From: a virus
IMG/VR virus record: IMGVR_UViG_3300036817_000341
Location: 1 to 23,502 of that record
Reading direction: 5' to 3' (one strand)
Length of the DNA: 23,502 nt
Made by a program: the position numbers and the translations under genes. The notes under the pieces are model-generated. The model had not been told where the DNA came from and made no database searches. It saw only the letters and a program-made list of their open reading frames with translations. Shown here piece after piece: positions 20,538 to 23,502 of this stretch; the first letter of the stretch is position 1; each line of letters starts with the position of its first letter.

Positions 20538-21341
20538 TTAATTAAATCGAAAGATATCCCCCGTTATCTGGTTTAAATATAAATCTCCCACTCTAGCACC
20601 GGGAAAGGGATCTATCGGATCAATATCTCCCACAAACCAATAACTCCCCGCATCTCCCTTGAGACCCTCGGGTATGGTAAAATCAAAAACGGCAGCATTG
20701 GAGGTTCCCACATTAACCACCAAAGCAGGGGTACCGGGTAAACCTGTTATGGTAACTCCCGCAGCAATCGAGGCGGCTTTTCCCGGCTCTCCCTGGGGTC
20801 CCGGAGGACCTGGCAGACCCGCAATTGCAACCAGTACATCTATAAAATCCGGAATATTTGCGGTATAGGTATAAGCGACCTTGGTCACCTCCCCGGAGGA
20901 GGGAGTAACTCCCGAGGGATAGAGACTGGGTAGAAACTCGGTAGCGGTAACCGCGATCATTACATTGGGATTTAATTTTCCCGCAATCCCTTCTCCGGAG
21001 TACTCAATTTGCTTAAAGAGACATCGAGGCTCATACAGGGCTACCTTCATGGCTACCTCCTGAGAAAGCATAGCCTCCGCCACGGGAATAGGTTTATCCA
21101 CCATGGTGAAATTCATCCCAAACTCTCGATCTAGGGGGACACTAAAATATTCCGTTAGTAGAATATACTTAACATTTTGAAAAACCTCCGCCACTCCCAT
21201 GGCACCAAAGTTAATATCCTGATCTAGGTAGATACCTCCCTCGGGAGTAAAGATTTGTAACCTGCCCACCATCGAGTCCGTGAAGGTATCCCGGGTTTGC
21301 GGCATCTGAGGTGTAACCTTGGTTAACTCCACTCCATTCAT
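20538..21341 (-). CDS. Baseplate wedge protein gp25/W with collagen-like extension (267 aa)
   Basis: Residues 40-132 are a GPW/gp25 domain (LDQDINFGAMGVAEVFQNVKYILLTEYFSVPLDREFG, ..VAMKVALYEPRCLFKQIEY), which starts sheath assembly in the baseplate wedge. The usual protein ends soon after, near 140 residues. Here it continues with Gly-X-Y repeats (GLPGPPGPQGEPG, residues 175-187), the fibre adaptor (LVVNVGTSNAAVFDFTIPEGLKGDAG) and a short end GDLYLNQITGDIFRF like those of fibre proteins. The frame is continuous, so it is a true fusion. The start overlaps the gene U stop as ATGA, and the next fibre starts 3 nt after its stop. Confidence 0.88.
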   Translation of the reverse strand: MNGVELTKVTPQMPQTRDTFTDSMVGRLQIFTPEGGIYLDQDINFGAMGVAEVFQNVKYILLTEYFSVPLDREFGMNFTMVDKPIPVAEAMLSQEVAMKVALYEPRCLFKQIEYSGEGIAGKLNPNVMIAVTATEFLPSLYPSGVTPSSGEVTKVAYTYTANIPDFIDVLVAIAGLPGPPGPQGEPGKAASIAAGVTITGLPGTPALVVNVGTSNAAVFDFTIPEGLKGDAGSYWFVGDIDPIDPFPGARVGDLYLNQITGDIFRFN

Positions 21342-21745
21342 GATAACAATACCCTATATTCCTTCAATTGAACATCTACTCCCGCTCCAAAGAGAACTCC
21401 CCTACCATCAAACCATCTATGTTCCTCCGTGACTCCAATGCAAACAAACAGATTGAATCCCAGAGTTACGGGGCGCATTCCCACCAACAGGGGTGCAACA
21501 AATCCCTCCTTTACATAGGTTCGCAACACCAACAGGGAGGCCGCGGGATCACTACCCCATTGCTTATTGAAATTCATTCTAAAGGTTACCTGAGTTAATC
21601 CGGGCCCGGTGAATTCCAGTATGGGCATTTGCAGATGTACATCATGCTGGGCAAACCTATTGGTATTGCTAATAGTCAGGTCCGAAAAGGTATGGACCCT
21701 TTTCCTACTACACTCAAAAAGCAATATGCCAAAGGTTCCCAGCAT
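21338..21745 (-). CDS. U: Tail protein U, P2 GpU-like (135 aa)
   Basis: The sequence aligns by eye with P2 GpU: MLGTFGILLFECS at the start, NRFAQHDVHLQMPILEFTGPGLTQVTFRMNFN, then GSDPAASLLVLRTYVKEGFVAPLLVG and GVTEEHRWFDGRGVLFGAGVDVQLKEY. GpU acts in tail tube/baseplate completion. In P2 it lies in the tail gene cluster after the tape measure (T-U-X-D), not between V and W, so the order here is rearranged. The ATG follows palindrome copy 10 directly, with no Shine-Dalgarno. Confidence 0.85.
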   Translation of the reverse strand: MLGTFGILLFECSRKRVHTFSDLTISNTNRFAQHDVHLQMPILEFTGPGLTQVTFRMNFNKQWGSDPAASLLVLRTYVKEGFVAPLLVGMRPVTLGFNLFVCIGVTEEHRWFDGRGVLFGAGVDVQLKEYRVLLS

Positions 21746-21762
21746 TTAATAACGGTTATTAT
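21746..21762. promoter_or_regulatory. Operator-like palindrome, copy 10 (TTAATAACGGTTATTAT)
   Basis: One outer mismatch. The TAA stop of the upstream gene (21759-21761) is inside it, and the U start codon abuts its other edge with no spacer. Confidence 0.8.
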
Positions 21763-22028
21763 TTGGTGTGTTTAGGATCTTCGATGGTATAGCCAGGGGG
21801 CATCTCTGGTGCTCTCCTCATCTCGAAATTCGGTTTCCCCGGATTCTCGATCCCTGTTTTCTCCATCTTCTGAATACTGGCCAGGACCAAAATGGCTGCG
21901 GCCATTTTATCCCCCTCCGTCTCCTCCAAATATTCATCATATAAATCTAAAATCTCCTTGTTAGCCATAATCTTGGCGATCTCCTGTAGAGCTCTTAGGT
22001 ACCCCCTATTTCTTATTACAAATTTCAT
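21759..22028 (-). CDS. Hypothetical protein between V and U (89 aa)
   Basis: Starts MKFVIRNRGYLRALQEIAKIMANKEIL. Residues 8-60 are helical (ALQEIAKIMANKEILDLYDEYLEETEGDKMAAAILVLASIQKM), and the rest is a Pro-rich polar tail. No family recognised. Its position within the baseplate genes suggests a chaperone or minor tail component, but that is only context. The start overlaps the V stop as ATGA. Confidence 0.7.
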   Translation of the reverse strand: MKFVIRNRGYLRALQEIAKIMANKEILDLYDEYLEETEGDKMAAAILVLASIQKMEKTGIENPGKPNFEMRRAPEMPPGYTIEDPKHTK

Positions 22029-22678
22029 GATCCATTTCCGCTGCCATCTTCATTCTTTACATGTGGATGACCAATTGTTTCCGTTTTCTGGTAGGGCTTA
22101 ATGTCATCGACCCAAAGCATTCCCGTGATCTTAGTGTTAGGTGCATCTAAGGTAATTAAGGACGCCTTGATTGTGGCATTACCACTACAAGTAATGGTAG
22201 CATTACTACAGACAATGCTAATGGGATTCGGTGAATTAATCGTCAGTTGTCCCTGTCTGCCCGCCCTGATCTGTACCCCGTCCCTGATGATTGTGGTCAG
22301 ACTCTCCCGATATTCCATAATCGTTCCATCAGCATAGGTGATGTGCCTCGTATCGGGGTCCGTTATGGGAGGAGGATTACCGGTATTATAAAATGATCCG
22401 TCGATGAAGCCATCCTCATTGGAGTTAGGTAACATCGTCACATTAACATCATCACCCACCTTCGGACAATAAAAGGAACTGGTCGAACGACTACCCTGTT
22501 GTTTAACGGGAAGCGGTTTGGATACCAAGCCCTGCTTGTCGAGGAACTGCACCCGGCAGCAGACCTGCGTTTCGTCACAGAGTACCTCCGTCACCTTCCC
22601 GTGTCGGAACATGTTTCTTAACTCCGAATCCCTACCCGTCTTGTTAACCGGGAATACACTATCAGAATCGTAATCCAT
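22025..22678 (-). CDS. V: Baseplate spike protein V (217 aa)
   Basis: The gpV family is readable: residues 22-105 form an OB-fold (MFRHGKVTEVLCDETQVCCRVQFLDKQGLVSKPLPVKQ, YCPKVGDDVNVTMLPNSNEDGFIDGSFYN). The repeated short strands of the trimeric beta-helix follow (HITYADGTIMEYRESLTTII, LTINSPNPISIVCSNATITCSGNATIKAS). The end holds HPHVKNEDGSGNGS; an HxH near the tip binds iron in P2 V. It is the membrane-piercing tip of the contractile tail. Length is close to P2 V (211). It starts immediately after the stop of the small membrane-protein gene. Confidence 0.92.
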   Translation of the reverse strand: MDYDSDSVFPVNKTGRDSELRNMFRHGKVTEVLCDETQVCCRVQFLDKQGLVSKPLPVKQQGSRSTSSFYCPKVGDDVNVTMLPNSNEDGFIDGSFYNTGNPPPITDPDTRHITYADGTIMEYRESLTTIIRDGVQIRAGRQGQLTINSPNPISIVCSNATITCSGNATIKASLITLDAPNTKITGMLWVDDIKPYQKTETIGHPHVKNEDGSGNGS

Positions 22679-22855
22679 TTAGTGAATATGTACCCCAAAT
22701 ACTCCTAGAGAATTCAATGCATACAACAAAAATATCAGCCCTAAAATAACTCCAATAATCTGAAGTGGTTGTCCCTTAATAAACATTCCACAAATAAACC
22801 AAATCAAATATAGAACCAAGCCTGCTATTAGTAATGATATTAAGGTGGAAATCAT
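22679..22855 (-). CDS. Small two-span membrane protein (58 aa)
   Basis: A 58-codon frame starting MISTLISLLIAGLVLYLIWF and ending GVFGVHIH. Two hydrophobic spans (about residues 3-26 and 32-52) are linked by KGQPLQ. It is packed exactly: its TAA abuts the V start codon (22676-22678), and its ATG overlaps the arm of palindrome copy 11. No ribosome site is seen. Small membrane proteins in tail clusters can be holins or antiholins, but a better holin candidate lies next to the endolysin. Function unknown. Confidence 0.65.
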   Translation of the reverse strand: MISTLISLLIAGLVLYLIWFICGMFIKGQPLQIIGVILGLIFLLYALNSLGVFGVHIH

Positions 22856-22867
22856 AACGGTTATTAA
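22851..22867. promoter_or_regulatory. Operator-like palindrome, copy 11, diverged (ATCATAACGGTTATTAA)
   Basis: The right arm is perfect and the left arm has two mismatches where it makes room for the ATG at 22855. The TAA stop of the upstream gene (22864-22866) lies in the other arm, so stop and start are both inside one 17-bp element. Confidence 0.65.
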
Positions 22868-23085
22868 ATCTCGGTTCCCTCTTTGGGAGATACTAGTTCT
22901 AAAATAACCCGAGTAACGGACTCTCCCGTCGCAGGATTAGGAGGAATACCAGGATTGACATCCACCCCAGAAACGGTCCAGGTAATAGTTTTATCCGGAC
23001 CAGTAATGGTACTTCCCACCGTATGCTTTGCCAGGTAACTAGCCAATTCGGCGGAACCCGTTGGAAATAAGCTATTTATTGTCAT
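22864..23085 (-). CDS. Hypothetical protein (73 aa)
   Basis: Starts MTINSLFPTGSAELASYLAKHTVGSTIT. It appears to be a small beta-rich protein (TITWTVSGVDV, SVTRVILELVSP) after one helix. No family recognised. The position upstream of spike V suggests a minor tail or baseplate component. No clear ribosome site precedes ATG; a hairpin lies at 23107-23132. Confidence 0.65.
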   Translation of the reverse strand: MTINSLFPTGSAELASYLAKHTVGSTITGPDKTITWTVSGVDVNPGIPPNPATGESVTRVILELVSPKEGTEI

Positions 23086-23106
23086 AACAATTTTAAGGTT
23101 GGCTCC

Positions 23107-23132
23107 GGAGGTGGATCTTTTATTCCACCCCC
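23107..23132 (-). other. Hairpin in the gap between two tail-region genes
   Basis: GGGGGTGGA and TCCACCTCC pair over 9 bp (one G-U) around an 8-nt A-rich loop on the minus strand. No U-tract follows, so it is not a standard terminator. The gap (23086-23145) holds nothing else that I can see. Confidence 0.4.
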
Positions 23133-23145
23133 AGAGATATTCTAA

Positions 23146-23502
23146 CTACTTTTTACTAGGAACTGGCTGGGCCGAAGGAGGTAATCCCTGTCCCGGTGAG
23201 CCCGGTGGTACGGGCCAAACTCCGGGAGGTACCTCGGTTCCGGGTGGGTAATAAATGGGCGGCATGACCACTCCTCCACCCGGAGGATAAACGGGTCCTC
23301 CACCCACTACGGGCGGTGCTGGCGGGGTTGGCCAAATTCCCGGAGGAGGTGTAATGGGTCCTCCATCCACGGAGGGTGGCAAATGTGGTGGCCATACTCC
23401 AGGAGGAGGTTGGATAACTATGGGATGGCTTGGCTGTCCCCCTGGCGGTTGTGGCCAAACCCCTACAGGAGGCTGTGGAGGCCAAACTCCTACGGGAGGC
23501 TG
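23146..23502 (-). CDS. Proline-rich PPGVWP-repeat protein, 5' end beyond the window
   Basis: The frame is open from the right edge to TAG at 23146-23148 (118 codons). The start is outside the window; internal TTG or GTG codons are not convincing starts. The sequence is built of repeats around PPxGVWPxPP (QPPVGVWPPQ, PPPGVWPPH, PPPGIWPTP, VPPGVWPVPP), with Gly-rich links (PPGGGVVMPP, PGSPGQGLPP) and a basic end VPSKK. Similar Pro/Trp-rich low-complexity proteins occur in several phage genomes with no known role to me. It could be an extended linker in the virion or an appendage. An overlapping frame of Ser/Thr/Arg-rich character is a shadow. Confidence 0.75.
   Translation of the reverse strand, partial: QPPVGVWPPQPPVGVWPQPPGGQPSHPIVIQPPPGVWPPHLPPSVDGGPITPPPGIWPTPPAPPVVGGGPVYPPGGGVVMPPIYYPPGTEVPPGVWPVPPGSPGQGLPPSAQPVPSKK
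23455..23502 (-). repeat. 27-bp tandem repeat in the PPGVWP gene
   Basis: Two nearly identical 27-bp units begin at 23455 and 23482 (the second is cut by the window edge). They encode QPPVGVWPP. Confidence 0.65.

Noticed and set aside
20538-21341. gp25-collagen fusion as a frameshift artefact
   Set aside because: The frame is continuous and both ends have tight, normal junctions with neighbours, so I treat the fusion as real.
1420-22867. The repeated palindromes as Rho-independent terminators or a CRISPR array
   Set aside because: Stems are A+T-rich with no U-tract; copies are spread over 21 kb between genes with no regular spacers or cas genes.
23156-23485. 109-codon alternate frame over the PPGVWP gene
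   Set aside because: Low-complexity Ser/Thr/Arg translation caused by the same DNA repeats; the PPGVWP frame continues through the window edge and has regular protein repeats.

Overview
The window is part of a contractile-tailed bacteriophage (myovirus) or a closely related prophage. Every gene I can support reads on the minus strand, so gene order runs from high to low coordinates. Genes are packed tightly, with many ATGA and TAATG stop/start overlaps. The tail genes are of P2 type (V, U, gp25/W, J, I). The replication genes are the phage's own: family A DNA polymerase, SF2 helicase, AAA+ ATPase, Cas4-like nuclease, RecA-like/Sak4-type ATPase and RuvC-like resolvase. The host cannot be fixed from the sequence. 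The promoters look like ordinary bacterial sigma-70 promoters and the tail is of a type common in Gram-negative hosts, but many starts lack a Shine-Dalgarno site. I saw no tRNA, rRNA, CRISPR array, integrase or insertion sequence.

Layout, right to left. (1) 23502-13118 is the structural and lysis block: a proline-rich PPGVWP-repeat protein (cut by the window edge), small proteins including a 58-residue membrane protein, baseplate spike V, tail protein U, a gp25/W wedge protein with a collagen-like tail, a 946-residue tail fibre with two collar modules, baseplate J, tail protein I, a second collar fibre, a small protein, a holin candidate and a GH46/lysozyme-like endolysin. (2) 13117-12967 is a regulatory gap with a promoter, a large inverted-repeat leader and an operator-like palindrome. 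(3) 12966-9154 holds AAA+ ATPase, helicase, two 50-residue proteins (one HTH-like), Cas4-like nuclease and a conserved phage protein. (4) 9142-2778 starts from its own promoter and holds Sak4-like ATPase, a probable ssDNA-binding partner, a UDG-fold protein, DNA polymerase, RuvC-like resolvase and small proteins. (5) 2704-1 has two more promoters and mostly unknown small proteins, including a zinc-ribbon protein.

The most striking feature is an array of eleven copies of a 17-bp palindrome, TTAATAAC[C/G]GTTATTAA, spread across the whole window. The copies lie almost exclusively at gene junctions, where they often supply the upstream TAA stop and/or touch the downstream ATG. One lies inside the DNA polymerase coding sequence just before the RuvC-like start, and one overlaps the predicted +1 of a promoter. 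Four promoters share a near-identical form (TTGACW, 17 bp, TATATT, always preceded by GGT). Together these suggest a genome-wide regulatory system, possibly like the 'stoperators' of mycobacteriophage L5 but built on a symmetric site. A 50-residue HTH-like protein whose ATG touches one copy is a candidate binder, though that link is inference.
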